Positions 41,647-51,119 of a stretch of DNA of 64,000 nt are shown here, in pieces. Each line of letters begins with the position of its first letter. Position 1 is the stretch's first letter. Under the pieces are notes generated by a model. That model was not told the DNA's origin and did not search any database. It saw only the letters and a program-made list of their open reading frames with translations. The stretch is from Schizochytrium sp. TIO01 (taxonomy: Eukaryota > Sar > Bigyra > Thraustochytrida > Thraustochytriidae), in the NCBI GenBank assembly GCA_004764695.1, contig SMSO01000032.1, forward strand, positions 7,398,668 to 7,462,667, given 5' to 3'. The position numbers and the translations under genes are program-made.

Positions 41647-42294
41647 ATGACGGACGCTCTCGCAGCTAAGGGCTTTCACCCTCTCCAGAACGCGTGGTGC
41701 TTCTGGGAGCACCGCAAGGGTGGCACCGGAAGCGACTATGGCTCGAAGATGTTCCAGCTTGGTGAGTTCCAGACTGTGGAAGACTTTTGGCGCTTCAAGA
41801 ACAACCTTCCGCAGCCGAGTGAGGTTTTCTTCACGCCGCAGTCTGGACACAAGAAGTTTGCGGACCGCGAGATTGATGGCTTTAGCATGTTCAAGAGTGG
41901 CATCAGACCTGAGTGGGAGGACAAGGCCAACCTGTACGGTGGCGAGTTCTTCTGCCGCCAAACCATGGCTCCGGCTCACCTCGATGAAGCTTGGGAGAAG
42001 CTGCTGCTCGGCCTCGTGGGCGAGACCATCGACAGCGGTGATGAGATTTGTGGTGTCCGTGTTGTTGACAAGTCTAAGGGCAACAGGCCCACATACCGTT
42101 TGGAGATGTGGTTCCGGTCCCGTGACAAGGATGTTCTTGAGAACCTTCGCACGCAGCTTCAGAAGTGCCTCGGAGCCAACCTGCTCAAGGAGTACATGGA
42201 GCATAACGCTGCCATGAACACCCACGGCGCAGGTGCACCCAAGGCTCGGCCCTCCGGACCTGCCGCTGGCGGCAGCAACCGCTCGCTCCGCTGA
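41647..42294 (+). CDS. Eukaryotic translation initiation factor 4E family, class III-like residues
   Basis: This 215-residue protein is the mRNA cap-binding eIF4E family. Motifs are HPLQNAWCFWEHRK (about 11-24), TVEDFWRFKNNL (43-54), and IRPEWEDKANLYGG (86-99). Trp17 corresponds to human Trp43. The cap-stacking Trp56 of human is replaced by Tyr31 (GSDYGSK, with a one-residue shift). Trp90-Glu91 corresponds to Trp102-Glu103, and Trp48 to Trp73, the eIF4G/4E-BP contact. Retained Trp43 with substituted Trp56 is the published definition of class III eIF4E, so this may not be the main initiation eIF4E. An insert (QPSEVFFTPQSGHKKFADRE, about 55-74) precedes the acidic loop. The tail is Gly/Ala/Pro-rich (GAGAPKARPSG). 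The ATG context is gaaaATGac and codons are strongly GC-ended, so it is probably well expressed. Confidence 0.92.
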   Translation: MTDALAAKGFHPLQNAWCFWEHRKGGTGSDYGSKMFQLGEFQTVEDFWRFKNNLPQPSEVFFTPQSGHKKFADREIDGFSMFKSGIRPEWEDKANLYGGEFFCRQTMAPAHLDEAWEKLLLGLVGETIDSGDEICGVRVVDKSKGNRPTYRLEMWFRSRDKDVLENLRTQLQKCLGANLLKEYMEHNAAMNTHGAGAPKARPSGPAAGGSNRSLR

Positions 42295-43282
42295 AGACCC
42301 ACCCCAGGCGCTGGAGACCCCGAGTGAATACCATCACTGTCAGTACTCGCTCGTTCGGGGATGCGCTTCGTGTAACCTTTCAGGCCGCTGCACTCACTTA
42401 CTATTCACGCACTTGATCGGTCATTATTGCCAGCTTGGTACCTGCGTGCAAGCACCATTGGAGACTTGAAGAAGAGAAAACCGACTAATCGACCAACGAT
42501 CAACTTTGATCAAGCAACTAATCAACCAACCAACCTACCTAACATCCAACCAACCAACTAACCAACCAACTAACCAAATAACCGACAAAGAAAAATAACA
42601 TCATCTTATAAGAACTAATCTTCCCGCACATTTTTCACGAGGGCCTATTGAAATGCTCATAAATATCCTTGACAACTTGTGTACTTCTTTTAGAATAAAA
42701 TTGCGTTTCAACTCAAGTTATCGTTTAATGCCAATCTACCTTATTTCTAAAAATCATACTGCTACAGTTGAATTCCTCTAACATGGAATGGTACTCATGG
42801 CATGTTTCCCATCGCCTCATTATTACCTCCACATCTTAGCTAGGGTGCTTCAGGAAATTCCAGAAAGCACTGCAGTGAACTAAGGCTATAAAATCAATAT
42901 TGTGATTTCCCAATCACAATATAAGGGAAAGAAAATAATCAAACAATCATCATGGCCCTAGTTACTTTTTAGATTCTTCGTTTTAGTTAGTCTGGGATTT
43001 TACTTGTACTTTTCATCGGAGGACTTTCCAATTTGGGGGAGTAGTTTTAAAACCCAAATTATTAGATCTTTTCACCTTGCGAGTCAATTCGATATGTAAT
43101 CATGGTATGATTAGACCCCTAGTGAATGAAGCTTCCTTAGGAAAGAATTTCACCGTTAGGAGAAACTTCTAATGTGCTTTGATGGCAATTTTCAAACACA
43201 GGAGATAGGGTATTAACAATAAAACGAGAAGTACATAAATGTGTATGCTTCGTTCACAATTATTTCCCTTAGAAATCGATTT
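42295..43282. other. Convergent intergenic region
   Basis: About 990 bases; the left part holds an ACCAACTAACC-type degenerate array. Elsewhere AT-rich 3' sequence with no gene. Confidence 0.5.
42494..42587. repeat. (ACCAACTA)n degenerate tandem repeat
   Basis: ACCAACCAACTA-type units with substitutions, just 3' of eIF4E, probably in its 3' UTR or beyond. Confidence 0.85.
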
Positions 43283-44614
43283 CTACATCTTCAATAAAGG
43301 AAGGCTTGACTTTGCAAGCTGTACTTGTAAACGCTCCACAACATGGTGATGGGCTCGTAGAACAGCAAGGTCAATTGCTGCAAACCCATCTCTGTCGCGA
43401 AGATGAATGTTTAGAGGCTCCAAGTTTTGACACTGACGCATTGTATCATTAGACACTAATAGGAGAGACACTACGCAGTCTTCATGACCTGCAATAGCAG
43501 CCACCATGAGCGGTGAAAAACCTGAGATTGGGCAAGTAGAGTTTAAGTCGGCTCCAGCTAAACCAAGAGCTTCGACACAGCGATTGTGGCCTTCTCGGCA
43601 CGCCACATGTAATGGGGTAAATTCATCATATCGTGTTCGAAGCTCGGTCTTGGCACCACGCTGAACTAGAAAGAGAGTAGCTTCTTCATCGCCGATTTCA
43701 CACGTGATATGAAGGGCTGTGTATCCGTCCGCTCGAGGTTTATTTATGTTGCCTCCATGAGAGAGATATAGCTCCAAAAGATCAAGTCGGCCCAGGGCCG
43801 TAGCCCAGTGTATACCAGTCCACCCTTCCGAGTCTGCACAATCGGGATCTACGCCAGCCTCAAGCAACGCTGCAATTTGACGCTGGTCCAAAAATTTGCT
43901 CGCTCCAGCTACTGTTTTGCATGGAGGGTGAAACGGCAGTGTCATCGTGCTTGGCAAATAACCCTTAGGTCTTTTGCAGACAACACAAACATCAGAAAAC
44001 TCGCCATTAGTCTTTGTGCATAGCGTACATAACCATACATTTTCCTCACTTTCTTGGCGTTTTTGCTGCTTGTTAGAAACAAAAGGTTTGAGATTTAAAT
44101 TGTTTAATTGTTCGTCAGACTTTGAGTCTTCTTCGCCACCTTCTTCGTCGCTGGATTCTTCAAAATTAAAGGATGTGGTAAGCAGTCTCCTGCTACTTCC
44201 ACGATCAGCCAAACTTAAGTTTCCTTTTCTGCTCTGCCCCCTTTCGACGGTTATGGCACGTCCTTCGGGTTCTTCCGGTTGAAGAAGATCCTTTCTTGAC
44301 GCGTGGTTCCCCGACAAAAGAGCTTTGCGAGATGAATGTGCTCTGCCAAGCTGCATATTTGCAATTTCTAAGAAATACCTCAAACAACTACAACGAGATT
44401 CATCAGCCAAGCAAGCCGCATCCAAAGGCGTGCTGCTGATTGCTCTCGCTATCTTTTCTGTATTGGACTTTTCTCTCAAAAGCACTCCAGCAATCGTTCT
44501 CAACCTAAAGTTCTCTTGATCGCACACCCCACTCGACACGCGCAGCGTCACGAGACATGGAGTTGCGATAATTCGTGCACGTGAATGTATGATAAACAAC
44601 TCTAAGGTTATCAC
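43283..44614 (-). CDS. RanBP2-type zinc-finger and ankyrin-repeat protein; 5' end unresolved
   Basis: The open frame encodes 443 codons from the last upstream stop. The first part (about 35-85 of the frame) reads RTIAGVLLREKSN then TPLDAACLADESRCSCLRYF, which looks like one degenerate ankyrin repeat. A Ser/Glu-rich acidic part follows (FNFEESSDEEGGEEDSKSDE), then a RanBP2-type zinc finger, WLCTLCTKTNGEFSDVCVVC (W-x-C-x2-C-x10-C-x2-C). Four or five ankyrin repeats follow, for example DSEGWTGIHWATALGRLDLL, DGYTALHITCEIGDEEATLF and DEFTPLHVACREGHNRCVEA. It is probably a scaffold or ubiquitin-binding protein; the partner is unknown. There is no ATG in frame between the upstream stop and the codon at 44356, yet the sequence before it looks coding. 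Another-frame ATG at 44558 reads 17 codons and stops; a short intron or a frame error may join them. Confidence 0.8.
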   Translation of the reverse strand: MITLELFIIHSRARIIATPCLVTLRVSSGVCDQENFRLRTIAGVLLREKSNTEKIARAISSTPLDAACLADESRCSCLRYFLEIANMQLGRAHSSRKALLSGNHASRKDLLQPEEPEGRAITVERGQSRKGNLSLADRGSSRRLLTTSFNFEESSDEEGGEEDSKSDEQLNNLNLKPFVSNKQQKRQESEENVWLCTLCTKTNGEFSDVCVVCKRPKGYLPSTMTLPFHPPCKTVAGASKFLDQRQIAALLEAGVDPDCADSEGWTGIHWATALGRLDLLELYLSHGGNINKPRADGYTALHITCEIGDEEATLFLVQRGAKTELRTRYDEFTPLHVACREGHNRCVEALGLAGADLNSTCPISGFSPLMVAAIAGHEDCVVSLLLVSNDTMRQCQNLEPLNIHLRDRDGFAAIDLAVLRAHHHVVERLQVQLAKSSLPLLKM

Positions 44615-46197
44615 AGTTATGTCTCAGGCATGTCTCATTCGCTATCAGAAACAAAGTAAAAAAATCATGTTTATGCAAACTCAGAGGTCAAGACCATGAA
44701 CACAAGACCAACAACAATTTACTACATTCAAATTCCACGAATAGCAAACTGATTTGCATATTAACAAAACAAACTCTAAAGAGATGTCTCTACCTCTAGT
44801 TATGAACCGCTTTAATCGTGATCAAGCAATAATGGGCATCACTCAGTACATGGTGGGTACTTACTTTACAGCCAGATCATTTCTGAAAACTTTGGGTCTC
44901 CGCATTATGGGTAATTGAATGCCTCTAATTATTACTTTGTGAAATAAAGCCCATTCAGGATTTGATAAAGAAAGGGCAAATCAAATTTATGATTCCCCAA
45001 GAGAACTTAAGCTTCCTACATTATACCGAAACTAGAACTGGCGTATATTTTTAGCTATCTCATGACATCTCATATGAAGAGAGAGCTCTTACAAATTGCA
45101 AAACATAACCTTTTCATCAGTATTAGAAAAGCCAACCAAAACTACCTACCTGCTTAGTCACTTCTAAGCCTACTCGTATACATATATTCAAAATTAAAAA
45201 CAATTAAAAACAACTAATTTAAAAAAGGAAAGGGGTAGAAAGACGAAATGGAAACCAGGAAGCAACGTTCGTGTTTTTAACAGCGGCCTGACTTCGTTAT
45301 CACAAACTGCCCAAATTTCCATATTTCTACAGCTCAGCGGCCCTGAATATAGCACTATTACGCGCAATGTTGCATTGGGTTTACTTATTTCGAAGTGGCA
45401 AGAACAGCACAAGAAAGAGAAGGAAGAAAAGAGAAGTAAGGGTTCTCACTTATAGGGTTCAGATAGGCATTAAACTAAGGTACTATGTAACACTAGCCGT
45501 TGGTTGTCACCGGATCTCTTTTCCTGACTGTATTGGTACCAAGAAAAGAGTGCGAAGGACTTCCACTATATCACTGAGTGGAACGAGTCCACCAATGTAG
45601 AGCTTTGAAAGTAGTGGAGCTTATACTGAGCACTATCGAATCACTGGAAGGAGAAGTTACTCAGGGGCAAGCGCACGCTCGCGACGTGCGCAAGTCTCAG
45701 AACGTGCGAGACACGAAAGGTTGTTTGAGCAACAAGCTTGCAAGCAGGCTACCTACTCATATATTGAATCGATCTGTATATCGGCAGGTGCTGGCACACG
45801 GGAGCGAACTTCACCTCTCCTGAAAAACAGCCTGCTCGTCGTTCTCGAATCCTTGCTGGACGGATCAAGACCTGAAGCTGGGGCATTCAAGTTACAATCC
45901 ACGTTGAATACGGTGCATTTAGATAGCTAGTGGAGAACAGGTACACTGTTTGTCTGAACTGAGGCGAGTCTAGTCTTATTTTCAAACTTGGTCTCTGGAA
46001 AGCAAAACTTTGTTAGAAAGAAAAAAGCATTCGTACCAACGAAGAAGTAGTAGAGGTGCAAGTACTGAGCTTCATTAGCATCTTTGAAGTTTTTTCTAGT
46101 TTTGACCTTTTCTGAATCTTTATTCAGTTAGCCTGTATGGTGAACTTCCACTGGATGTGACGTTGCGAAAAGGGTCAAATCAACACAGGTGGACATC
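44615..46197. other. Divergent intergenic region
   Basis: About 1.6 kb before the 7TM-RGS gene. AT-rich on the left, mixed on the right. Short frames at 45367-45930 resemble nothing known. Expected to hold two promoters. Confidence 0.5.
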
Positions 46198-47874
46198 ATG
46201 GAGCTTGATGCCAGTAATAAAGACGTGATTATAGGATGGTGCGTTTTTGGAGGCATGCTGGTCTTCTTTAACACGCCATTAATATTCATGCTTGTCTGGA
46301 GAAAGCATCGATATATAAAGATTAGAAACATGCCTCTTATTGCAGAGATTCTAATGCCAAGCTCTGTATCAGCCTCAATCAGTTTCACATCAATATTGCG
46401 CCTAAGGTTCTCTTTATGCAGGGTTTATGAAACTATATATGTAATTCATGCACTTAAGTGCATTCTGCCTTTTCTATTGCTGTATAGACACTTTTATAAT
46501 ATTTATCGGTATGGTGCTGTAGTTGAATCACACTCGAGCGAGGAGGCTACGCAAGGTCGACAATTTAGGCGAAGTATACTAAGCAACTTTGCCTTAAAAT
46601 ATTGCGCTCGGGATCCAAATTTTCCTCGCAAGGCCCGGATTTTCGAATTTACCGTGCTGGTTAGCTCTATTGTTGTTTGCCAAAAATTCATATCTCATCA
46701 TGAAGATACTGAACTTGACCAGTTCTATATGTGCGGCGGGAAGTTTCATGGACATCTTACCACTAAGTATTTCTTCTTTGAACTCATTTGTATCGGCGCT
46801 CCTTTTGCATCTATATGTCTATTGCTAGGTCGAGGTCTTGTGGAGGAATTGCGACGTATTGGTAAGCAAGGAGACCATTTGGGAATAAAACGAATGCTCT
46901 ACTCCTCGAACAGAAGTCTGCTAGTAATGTCCGCATTTGTGACCGTGGCATATTGGCTTTCCACTTTTGGAATAACGAGCATGTATCCTGTTCACCTTTG
47001 TTGTTTAACAGGGTACGTTACAGTATGCCATGTGTTATGTTGGAATCCGCTATTACATGTTTGGAGAACGAGACATGAAATAATAATGAGAGAGTCTCTT
47101 GATGCAGCTGGCCACTGCGCTTCTGAGCTAGATTTGCTTGAAGCATTCGTAAATTCAACCGAAGGCTACGCGCTACTGCTTCCCTTTTTCAAAGCCGAAC
47201 TTTGTGTTGAAATTCTCATGTTCATTCGAGATGTAAGCACTTTTGAAGCAAAGTTTAATGAGCGCCTACTGAGTGGCAACCAAGGATCTTTGATATACAA
47301 AGATGGTGGGAAAGTTCAACAAGGTTCAAAGATTTCGTCTCAAGTCGAGACTATGGGGGGGGTTCTCGCTTATGAATCATACCTTCGAGTGAAAGCAAAA
47401 GAGGTGAAGAGGATCTATGAAAAATATATTCAAGCTGGCGCGCCATACGAAATTAATTCAGAATCGGCTCATTGCCTTGAGGTGCAAAATTTAGTAAACT
47501 CTGTTCCGGTACAAAGTTTATTAAGAGCACAAGATAAAAAGCAAAAGTCCTTTACTCATTTAAGATTGGGGAGCAGGAAAACTTTTCCAGAAGATACAGT
47601 GTCAAAGGAAACAAATGCTCCTAAGATTATAGATAATCCTATTCCGACGGATTGTTTTCAGAAACTAAAAACCGAGCAGCTAGAGTTGATGCTTATGGAT
47701 CTGTTTAATCGGTTTTGTCAAGCAAGTCCAATTCAAGGGCAAGCTTGGAGATCATTTTGTGATCGACAACGTGAGATCGAGCTCTTACAAGCTTCGCAGG
47801 CCAATGAAAAAGACAAAATGAGCCACACATCTACAAGTGGGGTGGTCCAATCTTCAACCAATATTATTGACTAA
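46198..47874 (+). CDS. Seven-transmembrane receptor-like protein with C-terminal RGS domain
   Basis: A 558-residue protein with seven hydrophobic helices in the first 300 residues: about 10-34 (GWCVFGGMLVFFNTPLIFML), 47-68, 80-105 (VIHALKCILPFLLLY), 145-165 (FTVLVSSIVVCQKFI), 190-215 (YFFFELICIGAPFASICLLL), 235-258 (LLVMSAFVTVAYWLSTFGIT) and 262-288 (LCCLTGYVTVCHVLCWNPLL). An RGS domain follows from about 308: LDLLEAFVNSTEGYALLLPF, then AELCVEILMFIRDV, and KAKEVKRIYEKYIQAGAP. Its last helix (LELMLMDLFNRFCQ) comes after an insert of about 60 residues. RGS domains accelerate GTP hydrolysis by G-alpha. This is the order of plant AtRGS1, so the protein may be a receptor that switches G proteins off. 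The frame begins at a GTG; I use the ATG at 46198 (catcATGg). The C-terminal tail is Ser/Thr-rich. Confidence 0.85.
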   Translation: MELDASNKDVIIGWCVFGGMLVFFNTPLIFMLVWRKHRYIKIRNMPLIAEILMPSSVSASISFTSILRLRFSLCRVYETIYVIHALKCILPFLLLYRHFYNIYRYGAVVESHSSEEATQGRQFRRSILSNFALKYCARDPNFPRKARIFEFTVLVSSIVVCQKFISHHEDTELDQFYMCGGKFHGHLTTKYFFFELICIGAPFASICLLLGRGLVEELRRIGKQGDHLGIKRMLYSSNRSLLVMSAFVTVAYWLSTFGITSMYPVHLCCLTGYVTVCHVLCWNPLLHVWRTRHEIIMRESLDAAGHCASELDLLEAFVNSTEGYALLLPFFKAELCVEILMFIRDVSTFEAKFNERLLSGNQGSLIYKDGGKVQQGSKISSQVETMGGVLAYESYLRVKAKEVKRIYEKYIQAGAPYEINSESAHCLEVQNLVNSVPVQSLLRAQDKKQKSFTHLRLGSRKTFPEDTVSKETNAPKIIDNPIPTDCFQKLKTEQLELMLMDLFNRFCQASPIQGQAWRSFCDRQREIELLQASQANEKDKMSHTSTSGVVQSSTNIID

Positions 47875-47924
47875 ATCGTTGTTGTAACCAATGGAGCATT
47901 GCCACGCACAATCTCCAGCTAATA

Positions 47925-50900
47925 TTACTGATTAATTTGTTGTAGCATGATGGCCGCTCTTTCTAAATTTTCCAATTCACGAAAACCATCTGTTGTAAGA
48001 CGTACTTGTTCCGCAATGCTATGCAGAAACGAAGACTTTTGTCCCATTCCTGCTCTTTCTGCAGCACGTGCCGCCTGACTTGCAAATTGAGTTGCCATGA
48101 CCAAATTCATTTTGGCGCCTGCCTCGTTCTTGATACCTCGTCCAAACCATCCAGCACTGGAGCAAGTTGATGCCAGAGCACCCCTGAGTTTAGCGTACCT
48201 TGTAATTTCTGCCTCAGATTGCTTCCAGTCAGAGCAGCCAACGCGTTGCATACCTGTGCGCGCGCTGGCAGCGCGACGACCCGCTCCATCGTTGAGAAGC
48301 TCTATGCCTATGTATTCTTCAGCTCGCTGATGAGATCCATCAGCAAAGGAGATAACTGCACCTTCTATGTCGACTACTAAATTTCCTTGTGATAGCTGCG
48401 TTGATGCCGTGAACCACCGCGCGACTCCTGAGTTCTTGTCTAGCAGTGCAAGTCCAGCCTGGATGGGCACCCGAGCGATACCCCTTGAAGTTCCTACACG
48501 TACAAGAATACCATTATCGCGTACCACAGGACGTGAGAGGACGCGGGCTTCTTCCAGATGATGTAATTTAGGAAATAAGTCGCGAAGTTTAGACTTCCAC
48601 GTCATAACCGGTGAGCGTCCGCGAGGTGAAAGTGAGAGGCGGTGTATTGTGTTGTCATCAGAAATAACAACCTCCGAGCCGTCCGCACCTCCTTCTATGT
48701 AAAGAAGTGGGCGATTATCACGAGTGCACAAGTCCATGGTCCAAAGATCAGCTAGAGTCTCAGGCTGCAAACCATAAATCTGGCAGCCATGAAGAACAAC
48801 AACTTGCTGGCCATCTAATGCTGCGTGAACTAGAGCAGGACCGAATGGGTCTGCAGTACTTTTGGCCAACGCTTTTGCTTTCGACACTCGAAACATAAAG
48901 GGTTGCCGAATATCGGCATCAGCATCAATAAGGTTTACTTCATAAAGGGCATCAGAACCGTCAGGCGAAGACGGATTAAGCATGGCGCTGGCTTTGACGT
49001 AAAGATTACGCCCCAATGCTGCTAGCCGCTGTGACTGAACACACCCTCCACCAGTAAGGCTCTGCGGACACGCCAATCGTCGGTGGGGCGCGCACAGCAC
49101 ACCAGTCTCAGGATCAATTCCTAGAAGGTCGCCATCTAGAGTAAGTACAACATAGCACTTTCCTTCGGCGGCAGGCGCGATATCAACAATACGGCATGCA
49201 TCTACACCCTCCGGCATCGATAAGCTCCAGGTTGAAACACCATCTGCAACTCGGAACGAGTCAACAGATCGGCAACTACCGGGAAACATTGAAATTTCAC
49301 CATGTATTTGCAACCGGGAAAGAGCACGAGGGCGGTCGGCGTCAACAAGCGGCGCATTCCATAAAGTCCTGAGGTTGTCTGCAAAGTAGCCTGCTAGATT
49401 GCCACCACCTGCAACAACAAGTCGAGACCCAGTTGAATCGATTGCCATAATGCCTTGCGTAAAGATCTCCGATCCAGGAGATTGGGTAGCTACATCAAAT
49501 GGTGCCGCTGGAAGGAACTGTGTTCGGGCATCATTAAAAGAGATGTCCTGGGCTAAGCTGACTTCTGCTGGCACCCAGTTATGGTGCGGTACAAATTTAA
49601 ATGTGTTCGTAGGCCAAGGTATAGCATCTGAAAGGATACCATCCAAGTCTGTGCTTGCAAACAAATGCTTGGAAGCAATAGCAGCAATAATTGCGAGAAT
49701 TGCGGTACGCACAAGCAATGTACCACACATATGCAGATTTGAGCGACCCCCGCTGACTCGCTTAGAATTCTTTTTGCGACGGCGTTTATCCTTTTCCTTG
49801 CTTGATTTATCGCTTCGTGAAGAAGATTTGCTACCTTTGCTATTCGCTTTGCTGTTTTTGCTCGTGCTCATTGATCTACTCTTTCTACTATTTGTGCTAT
49901 TACTTCGGAGATCGCGAGATACAGGTTTGCTCCCACTATGTACGGATGAGGAGCGACGAGGTCTAGAGCCTGATCCGTCTTTACGACCATTTTGGCGTCC
50001 ATCAACTTTACTATCTTTGCGCTGGGCGGTTGCAGCCCTTCCTCGATTGACATCTTCTCCTCGCTTACCTCGCTGCGGGCTTGGTGAAGCGGCCACTTTT
50101 GCAGAATGTTGACTACTACTGTGGTGACTACGAGAGCTGCTGCGGCTTTTGCTTTCAGACCTTGAGCCTTGTGCAGAGGCTCGAGATAGAGACCCCGAGC
50201 TTCTTGCGGAGGAACGGGATAAAGTCCTTGACTTTCTGGTGGAAGAGCTAGAACTAGACCTTCGGCTTCCTGCAGAAGCCCGAGATAAAGATCTTTCAAC
50301 TCGCCGGTGCTCACGGTGGCTCTTGGCTTCCGACTTAACACTCCGTGTAGATGACAGGGACCTTTCATGCCGACGGGGTTTCGAAAAGTATTCTTTATTG
50401 TTCAACATCACGCCTCGGGAAGACGACCGTGACAAGGATCTTTCTTTGGAGTAGGGCTTTGAGACATATCTCTTGGCATTCGATTTGACACTTCGAGACG
50501 AGGAGTTTGATGCAGACCTTACGCTTTGACGACTTGTGCTGCGACCCCGAGCTTCAGTCTTGCCACCCACGCTTTCAGGAGGTTTGCTATATTTAGGAGA
50601 CTTACTGCGCGTCCTTGCTTTACGCGCCTTTGAATTATCAGTCCATGGCTTTCGATGGGGAATGAAACCTAGTTCAGCTGCTTCGCGCAAGGATGCTGCA
50701 CTAGTTGATCTCGGCTTTCGCGAGAACCCCAAATCTGGCCCGGTGGAGACCTTGGTCCGAATGGCAACCATAGCAATATCGTTTTCACTATCACTATCGC
50801 TTTCGAGCGTGAAATCGCCGCTCTCCCCATCGCTGACATACTCCACATTGCCTACAATTTCGTAGCTGTCTACGCCATCGTCGTCAAAGTTCGCCTGGGA

Positions 50901-51119
50901 AATCTCGCTTTCATCTTCATCTGTGAGCGACACGCTGCTCATCGAATCAGCGTCTCCAGAGCTACGCAGTTGCTGTCGAAGCATTTCTTCAGATTCTCGC
51001 TGCAGACGAGCTGTTTCTTCACGCCTGATTTCATGCTTGCGAGCCCTCGCGACAGAATTGAGACCTGCCTTTTCACGCCCGTTTTGCACAGCTCGAGAAT
51101 AAGCAGCTCGAGCAGACAT
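47925..51119 (-). CDS. SR-rich single-span membrane protein with predicted beta-propeller C-terminal part
   Basis: I do not recognise this 1064-residue protein as a known family. The N-terminus (1-130) is acidic (SLTDEDESEISQANFDDDG, SDSDSEND). Residues about 130-460 are a long Arg/Ser-rich stretch (RSKSPKYSKP, SLSRSSSRG, SRRSSSSSSTRKSR), like an SR domain but very long. A basic patch (KEKDKRRRKKNSKRV) precedes one hydrophobic span (LLVRTAILAIIAAIASKHLF, about 468-490). The remaining 570 residues look like repeated beta blades (GTSRGIARVP, SGVARWFTAS, DGLLGIDPETGVL-type segments), suggesting an extracytosolic propeller. With the basic patch before the span, a type II orientation (N-terminus cytosolic) is inferred. 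Phosphorylation of the SR part is likely. Its stop lies only 50 bases from the stop of the convergent 7TM-RGS gene. The first codon is an ATG. Confidence 0.8.
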   Translation of the reverse strand: MSARAAYSRAVQNGREKAGLNSVARARKHEIRREETARLQRESEEMLRQQLRSSGDADSMSSVSLTDEDESEISQANFDDDGVDSYEIVGNVEYVSDGESGDFTLESDSDSENDIAMVAIRTKVSTGPDLGFSRKPRSTSAASLREAAELGFIPHRKPWTDNSKARKARTRSKSPKYSKPPESVGGKTEARGRSTSRQSVRSASNSSSRSVKSNAKRYVSKPYSKERSLSRSSSRGVMLNNKEYFSKPRRHERSLSSTRSVKSEAKSHREHRRVERSLSRASAGSRRSSSSSSTRKSRTLSRSSARSSGSLSRASAQGSRSESKSRSSSRSHHSSSQHSAKVAASPSPQRGKRGEDVNRGRAATAQRKDSKVDGRQNGRKDGSGSRPRRSSSVHSGSKPVSRDLRSNSTNSRKSRSMSTSKNSKANSKGSKSSSRSDKSSKEKDKRRRKKNSKRVSGGRSNLHMCGTLLVRTAILAIIAAIASKHLFASTDLDGILSDAIPWPTNTFKFVPHHNWVPAEVSLAQDISFNDARTQFLPAAPFDVATQSPGSEIFTQGIMAIDSTGSRLVVAGGGNLAGYFADNLRTLWNAPLVDADRPRALSRLQIHGEISMFPGSCRSVDSFRVADGVSTWSLSMPEGVDACRIVDIAPAAEGKCYVVLTLDGDLLGIDPETGVLCAPHRRLACPQSLTGGGCVQSQRLAALGRNLYVKASAMLNPSSPDGSDALYEVNLIDADADIRQPFMFRVSKAKALAKSTADPFGPALVHAALDGQQVVVLHGCQIYGLQPETLADLWTMDLCTRDNRPLLYIEGGADGSEVVISDDNTIHRLSLSPRGRSPVMTWKSKLRDLFPKLHHLEEARVLSRPVVRDNGILVRVGTSRGIARVPIQAGLALLDKNSGVARWFTASTQLSQGNLVVDIEGAVISFADGSHQRAEEYIGIELLNDGAGRRAASARTGMQRVGCSDWKQSEAEITRYAKLRGALASTCSSAGWFGRGIKNEAGAKMNLVMATQFASQAARAAERAGMGQKSSFLHSIAEQVRLTTDGFRELENLERAAIMLQQINQ

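Noticed and set aside
49399-50454. Frames opposite and overlapping the SR-rich gene
   Set aside because: They arise from the repetitive SR codons read in other frames.
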